From Pseudomonadota bacterium (GTDB taxonomy: Bacteria > Pseudomonadota > Gammaproteobacteria > Xanthomonadales > Xanthomonadaceae): a stretch of 64,000 bases of DNA. The stretch lies in contig JAEWFT010000052.1 of assembly GCA_023388715.1 (NCBI GenBank), positions 1-64,000 on the forward strand, given 5' to 3'. The translations under genes were made by a program, and so were the position numbers. The notes beneath the pieces were generated by a model, which made no database searches, had not been told where the DNA came from, and saw nothing but the letters and a program-made list of their open reading frames with translations. Below, one piece after another: positions 45,582 through 53,827 of this stretch (the stretch's first letter is position 1; each line of letters opens with the position of its first letter).

Positions 45582-46240
45582 GCCCCCGTCATCACCTCGA
45601 CCCCGCGACCGTGGTCAGCTACGCCGCGGGGGCGCTGTCGCCGGAACTGGCGGCGGTCGCGGCCACCCATCTGGACGTGTGCGCCGAATGCCGCCGGTCT
45701 GTGGCGCGCGCCGAGGCCGTGGGCGGCACCCTGATCGGCCAGCAGCAACCGTTGCCGACCCCGCGCCAGGCGCAGCTGCGGGCGGACATCCTGGAGCAGC
45801 TCGGGCCGCAGGCACCCAGTGCGCCGCCGCAGCTGCGCGAGGCGCCGGTGCACGATCCCGATCGGCTGCCGGCGCCGCTGCATCCCTACTTCGGAAGCTC
45901 CTACCGCGCCCTGAAATGGCGCTGGATGGGCCCCGGGATGCATTTCATCCGCACCACCGGCCCCAGTGGTGCCACCATGCTGATGCTGCGGATCGGGCCG
46001 GGCAAGCGCATGCCGGTCCACGGCCATCAGGGCAGCGAGCTGACCCAGATCCTGCGCGGCGCCTACGACGATGACCTCGGCCATTTCGCCGCCGGCGATG
46101 TCGCGGACCTGGATGCCGATACCGAGCACCAGCCGGTCACCTCCGCCGGCGCCGCCTGCATCTGCGTGTCCGCGCTGGACGCGCCGTTGCGCTTCCCCGG
46201 CTGGTTTGCGCGCAGGCTGCAGCCCGCCTTCGGGATCTGA
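45578..46240 (+). CDS. chrR: ChrR-type zinc-binding anti-sigma factor with C-terminal cupin
   Basis: 220 residues. The zinc anti-sigma domain has His6, His31, Cys35 and Cys38 (HLDVCAEC), which are the same residue numbers as the zinc ligands of Rhodobacter sphaeroides ChrR as I recall them. The C-terminal cupin has His148, His150, Glu154 (VHGHQGSELTQIL) and His184 (TEHQP), the four ligands with identical relative spacing to the Rhodobacter protein, shifted by seven. The N-domain should hold the sigma factor inactive; the cupin domain is needed for release by singlet oxygen. Start overlaps the sigma gene by 4 bases. Confidence 0.93.
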   Translation: MSPRHHLDPATVVSYAAGALSPELAAVAATHLDVCAECRRSVARAEAVGGTLIGQQQPLPTPRQAQLRADILEQLGPQAPSAPPQLREAPVHDPDRLPAPLHPYFGSSYRALKWRWMGPGMHFIRTTGPSGATMLMLRIGPGKRMPVHGHQGSELTQILRGAYDDDLGHFAAGDVADLDADTEHQPVTSAGAACICVSALDAPLRFPGWFARRLQPAFGI

Positions 46241-46242
46241 CC

Positions 46243-46270
46243 GCATCCGATTCCGTCATCCCCGCGTACG
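46243..46270 (+). promoter_or_regulatory. ECF sigma promoter motif 2, before the secreted unknown
   Basis: GCATCC (46243-46248), 16 bases, CGTACG (46265-46270), with GAT after GCATCC. It begins two bases after the chrR stop and lies 30 bases before the next start codon, exactly the distance seen for motif 1. Confidence 0.75.
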
Positions 46271-46299
46271 AGCCAGGGAGATCGCAGGACGGAGGCAGG

Positions 46300-47064
46300 A
46301 TGCGCAGGAAACTGGACCCGCTCGTGCTGTTGGCGGCCGCGTTGGTGGCCGCACCCGCGGCAGCCGATCCGCTGCGGGTGGAGCAGGCGCAGGTGACCAC
46401 CGCCGATGGCCGGCGCCTGCTCTATCGCGAGACCCACTACGTGGACCCGGTGGCCGGAAGCGGCCGCTGGGTGCTGTACACCTGCCCGGACGGGCGCCCG
46501 TTTGCGCGCAAGCAGGTCCGCGGCGCGGGGATGGCGCCCGACTTCACCCTGGAAGACGGCCGCGATGGCTACCGCGAGGGGGTCACGACCCTGGGCGGGG
46601 CGCGCACGGCGTTCGTCGCCGAGGCCGGGAAAACCCGGTCGGCGCCGCTGGCGAGCAGCGGCGATGCCGTCATCGACGCGGGTTTCGACGCCGCCGTGCG
46701 CACCCACTGGAACGCGCTGCTGCGCGGCACCCGGCTGCGCATGCAATTCCTTGTCCCCAGCCGCCAGCGCTATTTCCCGGTCCAGGTGGAGTATGCCGGC
46801 AATACCCAGTGGCACGGCATCCCCGCAGAGCGCCTGCGCATGCGGGTCGACGCCTGGTTCGGCTTCGCCGTGCCTGCGGTGGAGCTGCTGTACGCGCGCG
46901 ACGACCGCAGGCTGCTGGAGTTCCGCGGGACCGGCAACCTGCGCGACGCGCGCGGCAACCACCCGCAGGTGCGCATCCGCTTCGACAAGCAGCCCGCGGC
47001 CGCCGCGGCCTCCGAGCTGGCGGGGATACGCCGGCTGGCGCTGGACGGCAAATGCACGATCTGA
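46300..47064 (+). CDS. uncharacterised secreted protein of the ECF operon
   Basis: 254 residues that I do not recognise. A signal peptide is clear (MRRKLDPLVLLAAALVAAPA, cleavage near AAA-DPL at about residue 23), so it is periplasmic or exported. The mature part is rich in beta-strand patterns and begins with ADGRRLLYRETHYV. It contains two cysteines far apart (YTCPDG at about 61 and KCTI at the very C-terminus) that could form a disulfide, and RYFPVQVEYAGNTQWHG. SD GGAGG lies directly before the ATG. It is flanked on both sides by ECF promoter motifs, so it is probably a core target of the sigma factor. A role in lipid handling or oxidant defence is only an inference from context. Confidence 0.85.
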   Translation: MRRKLDPLVLLAAALVAAPAAADPLRVEQAQVTTADGRRLLYRETHYVDPVAGSGRWVLYTCPDGRPFARKQVRGAGMAPDFTLEDGRDGYREGVTTLGGARTAFVAEAGKTRSAPLASSGDAVIDAGFDAAVRTHWNALLRGTRLRMQFLVPSRQRYFPVQVEYAGNTQWHGIPAERLRMRVDAWFGFAVPAVELLYARDDRRLLEFRGTGNLRDARGNHPQVRIRFDKQPAAAAASELAGIRRLALDGKCTI

Positions 47065-47072
47065 CCCCCGCT

Positions 47073-47100
47073 GCATCCAAGCGCGCAGACCTTGCGTAGG
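47073..47100 (+). promoter_or_regulatory. ECF sigma promoter motif 3, before the desaturase
   Basis: GCATCC (47073-47078), 16 bases, CGTAGG (47095-47100), with AAG after GCATCC. The desaturase ATG at 47125 lies 24 bases downstream. A transcript from here would start downstream of the ATG at 47092, which supports 47125 as the true start. Confidence 0.75.
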
Positions 47101-47124
47101 AACCTGCACTACACGGAGAACACG

Positions 47125-48096
47125 ATGTCGGGCAAGGTCGGGGTGGGGGAACAGGCGTCGCCTTCCGGGGTGGTCGCGACGCTGCTGCGCTGGTTCGACA
47201 CCGGCGCCGCGCCGCTGGTCGTCGAGCATGCGCAGGACGACCGCATCGACTGGCTGCGCGCGGTTCCCTTCCTTGCGATGCACCTGGCGTGCCTGGGTGT
47301 CATCTGGGTCGGCGTTTCGGCGACCGCGTTGTGGGTGGCGCTCGCGCTGTACGTGGTCCGCATGTTCGCGATCACCGGCTTCTACCACCGATATTTCTCC
47401 CATCGCACGTTCCGCGCCTCGCGGCCGGTGCAATTCGCCTTCGCCGTCATCGGCGCGTCTTCGGTGCAGCGCGGGCCGTTGTGGTGGGCTGCCCATCACC
47501 GGCACCACCACGTCCACGCCGACACCGACGCCGACCCGCATACGCCGCGCAAGGGCTTCTGGCGCAGCCATGCCGGCTGGTTCCTGACCCGTGCGAGCTT
47601 CCGCACCGATCCGTCGCGCATCGGCGACCTCCTGAAGTACCCGGAGCTGCGCTGGCTGGACCGGTTCGACACCGTGGTGCCGCTGGCCTTGGCGGCCCTG
47701 CTGTACGCGGCGGGCGAGGTGCTGGCGCGCTGGGCGCCGGCGCTCGGCACCACCGGGCCGCAGCTGCTGGTGTGGGGCTTCTTCGTCTCCACGGTCGTGC
47801 TGTTCCACGCCACCGTGACCATCAATTCGCTCGCGCACCGCGTCGGCAGCCGCCGCTTCGCCACCCGCGACGACAGCCGCAATAACCTGTGGCTGGCGCT
47901 GCTGACCTTCGGCGAGGGGTGGCACAACAACCACCATTTCTTCCCCGGCAGCGCCCGCCAGGGATTCCGCTGGTGGGAGGTCGACCTGACCTGGTACGGG
48001 CTGCGCTTGCTGCAGGCGCTCGGGCTTGTGCGCGACCTCAAGCCGGTACCGGCGTGGGTACTGGCGAAGGCCGGCGACGGCCGGGGCGGGCGCTGA
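47125..48096 (+). CDS. membrane fatty acid desaturase (delta-9 acyl-CoA desaturase family)
   Basis: 323-residue di-iron membrane enzyme that introduces a double bond into fatty acyl chains. The three histidine boxes are present: HRYFSH, HRHHHVH and HNNHH, with hydrophobic pairs of helices between them (WVALALYVVRMFAITGF, LVWGFFVSTVVLFHA). Start ATG 47125 with CGGAG upstream; the longer frame from 47092 would start before the predicted transcript. In the Rhodobacter singlet-oxygen regulon a desaturase acts after a CFA-type methyltransferase to make methylated furan precursors; here it stands two genes before the first of two such methyltransferases. Confidence 0.92.
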   Translation: MSGKVGVGEQASPSGVVATLLRWFDTGAAPLVVEHAQDDRIDWLRAVPFLAMHLACLGVIWVGVSATALWVALALYVVRMFAITGFYHRYFSHRTFRASRPVQFAFAVIGASSVQRGPLWWAAHHRHHHVHADTDADPHTPRKGFWRSHAGWFLTRASFRTDPSRIGDLLKYPELRWLDRFDTVVPLALAALLYAAGEVLARWAPALGTTGPQLLVWGFFVSTVVLFHATVTINSLAHRVGSRRFATRDDSRNNLWLALLTFGEGWHNNHHFFPGSARQGFRWWEVDLTWYGLRLLQALGLVRDLKPVPAWVLAKAGDGRGGR

Positions 48097-48097
48097 G

Positions 48098-49396
48098 ATG
48101 CGCATCGCGGTGATCGGAAGTGGGATCAGCGGGCTGTCTGCTGCGTGGCTGCTCGCGCGCGAGCACGAGGTCGTGCTGTACGAGGCCAATGACTACCTCG
48201 GCGGGCATACCGATACCCACGCGGTGGAGATCGAGAGGCGGACGCTGCAGGTGGACACCGGCTTCATCGTCCACAACCCGGTGCACTATCCGCTGCTTAC
48301 TAGGCTTTTCGACGAGCTCGGCGTGGCGAGCCAGCCGACCACGATGAGCTTCTCGGTGCAGGAGGCCGCCAGCGGCCTGGAGTACAACGCAACCGACCTG
48401 GACGCGCTGTTTTGCCAGCGCCGCAACCTGCTCTCGCCGCGCTTCTGGGGCATGTTGCGCGACCTGCGCCGGTTCTATCGCGAGGCGCCCCGCCTGCTGG
48501 AGTCCGCCGACGTGGGGCCCTCGCTGGGCGATTACCTGGGCGCGAACGGCTATGGCGCGGCCTTCCGCGAGCTCCACCTGGTGCCGATGGCCAGCGCGCT
48601 GTGGTCCTCCCCCGCGGAAGGAATCCTGCGCTTCCCGGCCCGCTACCTGGTGCAGTTCATGGCCAACCACCACATGCTGCAGGTCAGCGGGCGCCCGCCT
48701 TGGCGGGTGGTGCAGGGCGGCTCGCGCAGCTACGTGGATGCGATGGCCGCACGATGGGACGTCCAGGTGCGGCTGCGCACCCCCGTCCGCGGGGTGGCGC
48801 GCGACGCCCACGGCGTGCGCGTGCGCTGCGACCAGGGCGTCGAGCGCTTCGACCAGGTCGTGCTCGCCTGCCACAGCGGACAGGCACTGGGCCTGCTCGA
48901 CGATCCTGGCGAGCGCGAGCGCGAGATCCTGTCGGCGATTGCCTACCAGTACAACGACACCGTCCTGCATACCGATGCCCGCATGCTGCCGCGCCATCGC
49001 AAGGCGTGGGCGGCATGGAATGCCCACGTGCCCGCCGACCCCGCGCGCGGCTGCACGGTCAGCTACTGCATGAACCTGCTGCAGGGCCTGGAGGTGGACA
49101 CGCCGCTCGTGGTCACCCTCAATCGCAGCGCCGACATCGACCCCGCGCGCATCCTGGTGCGGCGCAGCTACGAGCATCCGGTCTACACCCACGCAACGCT
49201 CGCCGCGCAGGCGCGCAAGCAGGAGATCCAGGGCGTCAACCGGACCTGGTATGCGGGTGCCTACTGGGGCTGGGGCTTCCATGAGGACGGCATCCGCAGC
49301 GGCGTGGGCGTCGCCCGCGGCCTCGGGGTGGCGTGGATGCGCAGCGGCGAGGGCGCGGACGGCCTGCCGGCTCCGGCGCTGGGTGAGGCCGCATGA
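48098..49396 (+). CDS. FAD-dependent amine-oxidase-like protein
   Basis: 432 residues with the Rossmann dinucleotide fold at the start (MRIAVIGSGISGLSAAWLL, GxGxxG, then YEANDYLGGHTDTH) and the C-terminal FAD contact (WYAGAYWGWGFHEDGIRSG). It belongs to the group found beside DUF1365 and CFA synthase in many ECF-ChrR operons. Substrate unproven. It may oxidise an unsaturated or methylated fatty acyl chain, as proposed for UfaO-type proteins. One base after the desaturase stop, and a 4-base overlap with the next gene. The longer frame from 48026 is desaturase shadow. Confidence 0.9.
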   Translation: MRIAVIGSGISGLSAAWLLAREHEVVLYEANDYLGGHTDTHAVEIERRTLQVDTGFIVHNPVHYPLLTRLFDELGVASQPTTMSFSVQEAASGLEYNATDLDALFCQRRNLLSPRFWGMLRDLRRFYREAPRLLESADVGPSLGDYLGANGYGAAFRELHLVPMASALWSSPAEGILRFPARYLVQFMANHHMLQVSGRPPWRVVQGGSRSYVDAMAARWDVQVRLRTPVRGVARDAHGVRVRCDQGVERFDQVVLACHSGQALGLLDDPGEREREILSAIAYQYNDTVLHTDARMLPRHRKAWAAWNAHVPADPARGCTVSYCMNLLQGLEVDTPLVVTLNRSADIDPARILVRRSYEHPVYTHATLAAQARKQEIQGVNRTWYAGAYWGWGFHEDGIRSGVGVARGLGVAWMRSGEGADGLPAPALGEAA

Positions 49397-50166
49397 AAGC
49401 GCCGCTATCGAGCGCGCTGTACGAAGGGCAGGTGCGGCACCGCCGCCACCTTCCGCGTGCGCACGCGTTCGCCTACCGCATGGCGCAGCTCTACCTGGAC
49501 CTGGACGAAGTCGATGCAGTGTTCCGCGACCGCTGGCTGTGGTCGGTGGAACGCGCCAACCTCGCCAGCTTCCGGCGCGGGGATTTCCTCGGCGACCCGC
49601 GGCAACCCTTGGCCGAGGCGGTACGGGATCGCGTGGAGAAGGCGACCGGCGCGCGACCCACGGGGCCCGTGCGCCTGCTGGCCCACCTGCGCTACGCCGG
49701 CTACAGCTTCAACCCGGTCAGCTTCTACTACTGCCATGACGGCGACGGTGCGCTGCACAGCATCGTCGCTGAGATCACCAATACCCCGTGGAAGGAGCGG
49801 CACGCCTACGTGCTGCCCGTGTCCACCGCCGAACGGCGCGGGCGCGCGCTGCACTGGCACTTCGACAAGGCGTTTCACGTCTCGCCGTTCCTGCCGCTTG
49901 ACCGCCGTTATGCGTGGTCCTTCACCGCGCCGGGCGACGACCTGCGCGTGCACATGGACGTCAGCCGCGGCACCACGCGCGAATTCGACGCGAGCCTCGC
50001 GCTGGCGCGCCGTCCCCTGGATGGGCCGGCATTGGCGCGGGTGCTGTGGCGTTACCCCCTGATGACCACCCAGGTGATCGCCGGCATCCACTGGCAGGCA
50101 CTACGGCTCTGGCTCAAGCGCACCCCCGTCCACGACCATCCTTCCAAGCAGGAAAAACCCGCATGA
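49393..50166 (+). CDS. DUF1365 family protein
   Basis: 257 residues. Conserved DUF1365 stretches: SALYEGQVRHRRHLPRAHAF, RYAGYSFNPVSFYYCHD, ITNTPWKERHAYVL, HFDKAFHVSPFLPLD, and a C-terminal YPLMTTQVIAGIHWQALRLW. No signal peptide. The family is uncharacterised but nearly always lies between the flavin oxidoreductase and CFA synthase genes, suggesting work on the same lipid. Overlaps both neighbours by 4 bases (ATGA). Confidence 0.9.
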   Translation: MKAPLSSALYEGQVRHRRHLPRAHAFAYRMAQLYLDLDEVDAVFRDRWLWSVERANLASFRRGDFLGDPRQPLAEAVRDRVEKATGARPTGPVRLLAHLRYAGYSFNPVSFYYCHDGDGALHSIVAEITNTPWKERHAYVLPVSTAERRGRALHWHFDKAFHVSPFLPLDRRYAWSFTAPGDDLRVHMDVSRGTTREFDASLALARRPLDGPALARVLWRYPLMTTQVIAGIHWQALRLWLKRTPVHDHPSKQEKPA

Positions 50167-51428
50167 GCAGCGTCATTCGCGCCACGCCCTCCGCATCCCA
50201 CGGATCCCTGGACCGCGTGCTGCGGCGTCGCCTGCTGGAACAGCTCGCGGCCCTGCACGGGGGAGAAGTCGACCTGATCGACCACGCCGGAAGCGTGCGC
50301 GTGGGCGAGGCGGGCCACGGTGCGCCGATCCGCCTGCAGGTGCACGACGCCGGTTTCTACCGGACGCTGGCCGGCAATGGCAGCGTTGGCGCCGCCGAAT
50401 CCTACATGGACGGCGAGTGGGACTGCAGCGACCTGGTCGGACTTGTGCGGCTCCTGGTGCGCAATCGCGACCTGCTCGACGGCATGGAGCAGGGCCCGGC
50501 GCGGCTAGGCGGCCTCGCCCTGCGCGGCTGGAACGCGCTGCGCCGCAATACCCGAGGGGGCGCCCGCCGCAACATCGCCGCCCACTACGACCTCGGTAAT
50601 CCGTTCTTTCGCCTGTTCCTGTCCGACGACCTGATGTATTCGTCCGCGCTCTACGCGGGCGCCGACGACAGCCTGGAGGCGGCCTCACAGCGCAAGCTCG
50701 CGCGCATCTGCGAGAAACTCCGGCTGGGCCCGGACGACCACGTGGTCGAGATCGGCACGGGATGGGGTGGCTTTGCCATCCATGCCGCGCGCACCCGCGG
50801 CTGCCGGGTGACGACGACCACCATCTCCCGCGAGCAGCACGCGCTTGCCACGCAGCGTGTCGCGGAGGCAGGCCTGCAGGACCGCGTCACCGTGCTGCTG
50901 TCCGACTACCGCGACCTGCAGGGCCAGTACGACAAGCTGGTGTCGATCGAGATGATCGAGGCGATCGGCGCGCAGTACATGCCGACCTACTTCGGCACGC
51001 TGGGCCGCCTGCTCAAGCCCGACGGCCTTGCCCTGGTCCAGGCGATCACGATCGAGGACCACCGCTACCAGCGCGCGCTGCGCAGCGTGGACTTCATCAA
51101 GCGCCACATCTTCCCCGGTTCGTTCATCCCGTCGATCGCCGCGATGCTGGAGGCCAAGGCGCGAAGCACCGACCTTGCGCTGCTGCAGCTGGAGGATTTC
51201 GGGCCGTCGTACGCGCGCACCCTGCACGACTGGCGGCAGCGCTTCCTCGCCAATCGCGAAGCGATCCGCGCGCAGGGCTACGACGAGCGCTTCCTGCGGA
51301 TGTGGGAGTTCTACCTGGCCTATTGCGAAGGGGGCTTCATCGAGAGATCGATTGGCGTCGCCCAGCTGCTGATGGCCAAGCCCGGCTATCGCGGCGCGTC
51401 CTACCTGCCCGGCGTGATGGAGGCCTGA
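50163..51428 (+). CDS. cfa: cyclopropane-fatty-acyl-phospholipid synthase family protein
   Basis: 421 residues. SAM-dependent transfer of a methylene (or methyl) group to the double bond of phospholipid acyl chains at the inner membrane. Typical CFA features: the N-terminal substrate domain with GAAESYMDGEWDCSDL, NIAAHYDLGNPFFRLFLSDD, MYSSALY, SAM motif DDHVVEIGTGWGGFAIHAA, SIEMIEAIG with the catalytic Glu, and RSVDFIKRHIFPGS. One of two such enzymes in this operon, and the one closest to true Cfa. Overlaps DUF1365 by 4 bases. Confidence 0.93.
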   Translation: MSSVIRATPSASHGSLDRVLRRRLLEQLAALHGGEVDLIDHAGSVRVGEAGHGAPIRLQVHDAGFYRTLAGNGSVGAAESYMDGEWDCSDLVGLVRLLVRNRDLLDGMEQGPARLGGLALRGWNALRRNTRGGARRNIAAHYDLGNPFFRLFLSDDLMYSSALYAGADDSLEAASQRKLARICEKLRLGPDDHVVEIGTGWGGFAIHAARTRGCRVTTTTISREQHALATQRVAEAGLQDRVTVLLSDYRDLQGQYDKLVSIEMIEAIGAQYMPTYFGTLGRLLKPDGLALVQAITIEDHRYQRALRSVDFIKRHIFPGSFIPSIAAMLEAKARSTDLALLQLEDFGPSYARTLHDWRQRFLANREAIRAQGYDERFLRMWEFYLAYCEGGFIERSIGVAQLLMAKPGYRGASYLPGVMEA

Positions 51429-51429
51429 G

Positions 51430-51969
51430 GTGGCGTTCTGGGCCAACCTGGTCGGTTACCAGGCCACCTGGCTGCTGGTGGTGTGGAGCGCGGGGCAACA
51501 GCGTCCGATGATCGGGATACTGGCCTGCGTGGTCTTCATCGCGGTGCAGTGGCTGTGCTCGCGCACGCGGGCGGCGGACGCACGGGTGGTACTGGCCGCC
51601 GTGGCGTGCGGGCTGGTGGTTGATGGCGGGCTGGCCGCCAGCGGACTGCTGCAGTACGCCTCGGCCACCCCGGGCCTGGCGGCGCCGTTGTGGATCGTGC
51701 TGCTGTGGGCCGCATTCGCGATGACGATGAACCATTCGATGGCATGGTTCGCGCCGCGTCCGTGGCTGGCGGCGGTCTTCGCGGCGATCGGCGGACCGCT
51801 TGCGTATCTTGGCGCCGCGCGCGGGTTCGACGCCGTCGCCTTCGCGACTCCCATCTTGGCCGCCTTGGCGACGCTCGCGTTCGCCTGGGCGCTGGCGTTG
51901 CCGCTGCTGTTGCGCATCGCCACGCGGCGCCCCGCTGAACGCCCACTTCCGATCGAGGCCCGCCCATGA
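51430..51969 (+). CDS. DUF2878 family membrane protein
   Basis: 179 residues, GTG start one base after the cfa stop, six hydrophobic segments. The conserved FWANLVGYQATWLLVVW start and the central FAMTMNHSMAWF motif define DUF2878 (YhjL-like), which has no known function and is found in these ECF-ChrR lipid operons. The conserved Asn-His in the middle membrane segment could be functional. Overlaps DUF1295 by 4 bases. Confidence 0.85.
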   Translation: MAFWANLVGYQATWLLVVWSAGQQRPMIGILACVVFIAVQWLCSRTRAADARVVLAAVACGLVVDGGLAASGLLQYASATPGLAAPLWIVLLWAAFAMTMNHSMAWFAPRPWLAAVFAAIGGPLAYLGAARGFDAVAFATPILAALATLAFAWALALPLLLRIATRRPAERPLPIEARP

Positions 51970-52748
51970 GCGCCTTGCAGCAACTCCTGTTGGTGTGGGT
52001 CTTTGCGGCGGCGTGGCAGGGCCTTGCATGGGCCTGGCAACAGCGCAACCGCAATGCCGGCATCGTCGACGTCGCATGGGCGTCGGGCCTGGCGGTGGCC
52101 GCCGTGCTGGTAGCCGTCACCGGAACCGGCGCGGCCTTGCCGAGAACCCTCCTGGGGCTGCTGGGCGGGGCCTGGGGCCTGCGTCTGGGATGGCACCTGT
52201 GGCAACGCGTGCGCGGCGAGCCCGAGGACGGGCGCTACGCCCACTTGCGGCGGCGCTGGGGCGACGCGCCCCTGAAGTGGCTGGGCATGTTCCAGTTCCA
52301 GGCGCTGCTGATCGTGCTGTTCTCGTTGCCGTTCGTGGCGGTGGCCGGCAATCCGGTCCCCACCTGGAACGGATGGTTCGTGGCGGCGATCGCCGTATGG
52401 GTGGCCTGCGTCGGCGGGGAGGCGATCGCCGATGCGCAGCTCGCGCGGTTCCGCGCCGATCCACGCAATGCCGGTAAGACCTGCCGCGCGGGCCTCTGGC
52501 GCTATTCGCGCCACCCCAACTATTTCTTCGAGTGGCTGCACTGGCTCACCTACGTGCTGCTGGCCATCGGTGCCCCGCTGGCCTGGCTGGCTTGGGCCGG
52601 GCCACTGGTGATGTACGTGTTCCTGCGCTGGATCAGCGGCATCCCGTGGACGGAGCAACAGGCGCTGCGCACCCGCGGCGAAGACTATGCGCGCTACCAG
52701 CGCACCACCCCCATGCTGTTTCCGTGGTTCCCCAAGGAGGAACGATGA
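51966..52748 (+). CDS. DUF1295 (steroid 5-alpha-reductase-like) membrane protein
   Basis: 260 residues with about six or seven hydrophobic segments. NAGIVDVAWASG, DGRYAHLRRRWG and the C-terminal GLWRYSRHPNYFFEWLHWL match DUF1295, related to steroid 5-alpha-reductases and isoprenylcysteine methyltransferases (R-x-HPNYFFE motif for NADPH or SAM). It might reduce or methylate a lipid double bond; the exact reaction is unknown. Overlaps both neighbours by 4 bases. Confidence 0.88.
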   Translation: MSALQQLLLVWVFAAAWQGLAWAWQQRNRNAGIVDVAWASGLAVAAVLVAVTGTGAALPRTLLGLLGGAWGLRLGWHLWQRVRGEPEDGRYAHLRRRWGDAPLKWLGMFQFQALLIVLFSLPFVAVAGNPVPTWNGWFVAAIAVWVACVGGEAIADAQLARFRADPRNAGKTCRAGLWRYSRHPNYFFEWLHWLTYVLLAIGAPLAWLAWAGPLVMYVFLRWISGIPWTEQQALRTRGEDYARYQRTTPMLFPWFPKEER

Positions 52749-53827
52749 ACGCGACTGCCGATGCCGTTGAACTGTCCAGCGACCAGCCTGCGGCCGGCTT
52801 GCTGGGCCTGGCCGAGCGCGGCCTGGTGCCCGATGCCCTGTTGCGGGCGGGCATCCGCCGGCTGTGCGCCGACCGCCTGCGGCAGGAGCAGGCGGGGGAT
52901 CCCGGGGTGGCCGAGCGCCGCGCGGCGGCGCTGATCGCCGAGCTGCGCCGCAGCCCGGTGGCGATCCACACCGATGCGGCCAACCGCCAGCACTACGAGG
53001 TGCCGCCGGGGTTCTTCGAACGCTGCCTCGGGCCGCAGCTGAAGTATTCCGGATGCTATTACCCCACCGGCAGCGAGACGCTGGCGCAGGCCGAGGAAGC
53101 GATGCTCGCCCTGTACGCCGAGCGCGCCCAGTTGGCGGACGGCCAGGACATCCTGGAGCTCGGTTGCGGCTGGGGTTCGCTCACGCTGTGGATGGCGCGC
53201 GCGTTCCCGCAGGCCAGCATCACCGCGGTGTCCAACTCCACCCCGCAGCGCGAGTTCATCGAGGCGCGCTGCCGCGAGCTCGGGCTCTCCAACGTGCGCG
53301 TCGTCACCTGCGACGTGAACCGGCTGGCGCTGCCCGGCGCCTCCTTCGATCGCTGCGTGTCGATCGAGATGTTCGAGCACATGCGCAATTACGCCACCTT
53401 GCTCGAGCGGATCTCGGGGTGGCTGCGCGACGAGGGCAAGCTGTTCGTGCACATCTTCTGCCACCGCACCCTGCTGTATCCCTTCGAGACCGAGGGGGAG
53501 GACAACTGGATGGGGCGCCACTTCTTCACCGGCGGGCTGATGCCGGCCGCCGACACCCTGCTCTGGTTCCAGGACGCGATGCGGATCGAGGACCGCTGGC
53601 TGATGGATGGGACGCATTACCAGCGCACCGCCAACCACTGGCTGGCGAACCAGGATTCGCAGCGGGAGGAAGTGATGGCGATCCTGCGTCCTGCCTATGG
53701 CGACGCGGCGGAGCTGTGGTTCCAGCGCTGGCGCATGTTCTGGATGGCATGCGCGGAGCTGTTCGGTTACGAGGAGGGGCAGCAATGGATGGTCGCGCAC
53801 TACCGCTTCGCGAGGGCCCCGCGATGA
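52745..53827 (+). CDS. second CFA-type SAM-dependent methyltransferase
   Basis: 360 residues, distinct from the first: it lacks the long N-terminal CFA domain. It has ANRQHYEVPPGFFERCLGPQ, KYSGCYYP, SAM motif ILELGCGWGSLTLWMA, VSIEMFEHMRNY (catalytic-type Glu) and FVHIFCHRTLLYPFE. This pattern is that of the bacterial group next to plant coclaurine N-methyltransferases, also near mycolic acid and UfaM-type methyltransferases. With the desaturase and flavoprotein it would allow branched or furan fatty acids. Overlaps DUF1295 and the lipocalin by 4 bases. Confidence 0.88.
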   Translation: MNATADAVELSSDQPAAGLLGLAERGLVPDALLRAGIRRLCADRLRQEQAGDPGVAERRAAALIAELRRSPVAIHTDAANRQHYEVPPGFFERCLGPQLKYSGCYYPTGSETLAQAEEAMLALYAERAQLADGQDILELGCGWGSLTLWMARAFPQASITAVSNSTPQREFIEARCRELGLSNVRVVTCDVNRLALPGASFDRCVSIEMFEHMRNYATLLERISGWLRDEGKLFVHIFCHRTLLYPFETEGEDNWMGRHFFTGGLMPAADTLLWFQDAMRIEDRWLMDGTHYQRTANHWLANQDSQREEVMAILRPAYGDAAELWFQRWRMFWMACAELFGYEEGQQWMVAHYRFARAPR

